Shown piece after piece: positions 63,310 through 64,000 of a stretch of DNA of 64,000 nucleotides. Position 1 is the stretch's first letter. Every line of letters begins with the position of its first letter. The position numbers and the translations under genes are program-made. The stretch is from Pyropia yezoensis (taxonomy: Eukaryota > Rhodophyta > Bangiophyceae > Bangiales > Bangiaceae): positions 14,490,568 to 14,554,567 of the forward strand of contig CM020618.1 of assembly GCA_009829735.1 (NCBI GenBank). The letters run 5' to 3'. The notes under the pieces are model-generated. The model saw only the letters and a list, made by a program, of their open reading frames with translations, was not told the DNA's origin and did not search any database.

Positions 63310-63323
63310 ATGTACTATCTTCC
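63310..63323 (+). repeat. 14-bp direct repeat, right copy
   Basis: ATGTACTATCTTCC, identical to 61699-61712, at the point where the minisatellite ends and ordinary sequence resumes. Confidence 0.8.
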
Positions 63324-63582
63324 TACCGTCCTTCTTCAGGCTCCCCGTGCCAGATCGGCCACACACCTATTCCCCTCCGCGGCGCCGCCGTCGCCGCCGT
63401 GCAGACTCGAGACCGCTAGGATCCTTACAGTCCCGGTTCACACTCCCCCTCACTTCCCATCCCCCTTTCCTTGACTTGAGCGATGAGCGTGGCCGGGGGC
63501 ACACGATGGCGGGGAGCCCATACTCCAGCCGAGGTGCCACGGCAGCTCGCGCACAAGTGGAAGAGGCAGAGAAGCAGGAGGC

Positions 63583-64000
63583 TCAGTCAGTCGCGGCAAA
63601 CGTGCCCGACGCCGACTTGGTGACACAGACTAACCGAGGGAGAGGCACTCGCCCAGTGGCAACCGCGTGCCGCAGCGTCCCCGCTCCCGTCGGCTTAGTC
63701 AGGCCGTCAGCCACCTGGAAGGAGCCTGGAAGCCACGTGACAGAAGCGAGAGTTCCCAGCTGGTAGTGCTCGCGCAGCTCAGCAACAGCCGCGCGGACCT
63801 CCTTGGAACCTGTTGCCGTGGTCGAGGAGAGGGAGTCGTACAGCGCACGCGAGTCGATAAACGCGTGCACAGGAACTGTGGCACCCTCCTTCCCCTCAAA
63901 AAGTATACCGGCGACCGACGCAGCGTTGAGGGCAGCCAGCAGCCCTTGAAGCAGACTGAACGCCTCAGCCGCGTACGAGCTGTGCGTAACGCGGTGCTGC
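63583..64000 (-). mobile_element. Ty1/copia-type LTR retrotransposon fragment (RNase H end of pol), runs off window
   Basis: The minus-strand translation from the window edge shows the C-terminal RNase H region of a copia-type polyprotein: SSYAAEAFSLLQGLLAAL, VHAFIDSRALYDSLSS, and WLPGSFQVADGLTKPTG, which is the WVPgxxNPADxLTK signature. Only this 3' part is inside the window; the rest lies beyond position 64000. No LTR could be identified between the end of the frame and the minisatellite. Its age cannot be judged from one copy. Confidence 0.75.

Overview
The window looks like nuclear DNA from a very GC-rich eukaryote, most likely a bangiophyte red alga (Porphyra/Pyropia type). The reasons are long alanine-, glycine- and proline-rich proteins, genes with no intron or a single short GT-AG intron, a copper LPMO of the AA15 type carrying a CBM1-like tail, a secreted Hint (Hedgehog-like) protein, and a nuclear gene for an organellar uL1 ribosomal protein (red algal plastids keep their own rpl1, so this one should be mitochondrial). 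The taxon is an inference.

Layout. 0-15 kb: the 3' part of a leucine-rich-repeat protein (+), the LPMO (-), a Shewanella-like protein phosphatase (-), a large DDE-type transposase-like gene (-) and a single-pass membrane protein (-, two exons). 15-17 kb: no intact gene, but an inverted pair of coiled-coil repeat fragments. 17-27 kb: one giant open frame (+), about 2,700 disordered residues ending in about 580 residues that resemble NELF-B/COBRA1. 27-41 kb: a gene-poor stretch, then PHO88/SND3 (+), a RecB-like PD-(D/E)XK protein (-), a zinc-ribbon protein (+), a BAR protein (-) and MoaC (+). 42-46.6 kb: the Hint protein (+), a doubtful small gene (-) and a MED11-like Mediator subunit (-). 46.6-53.8 kb: gene-poor, with a BED zinc-finger transposon remnant and a perfect UUCG-capped hairpin. 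53.8-58.3 kb: a nuclear-looking SAP-like protein (+) and mitochondrial uL1 (-). 59.8-63.3 kb: a strand-switching G/C-rich minisatellite, followed at the window edge by a fragment of a Ty1/copia-type retrotransposon.

The genes do not form a pathway. The nearest thing to a shared theme is RNA polymerase II control: a NELF-B-like protein and a MED11-like protein lie within 30 kb. NELF is best known from animals and some protists, so the NELF-B-like domain fused to a giant low-complexity region is the most interesting item. Three otherwise good reading frames each change frame, two of them at long poly-C runs and one at a short poly-A run. In all three the two halves would be in register if the run were one base longer, which suggests under-called homopolymers in the assembly.

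Splice sites below were placed by eye from GT-AG signals, phase and protein continuity; there is no transcript support.
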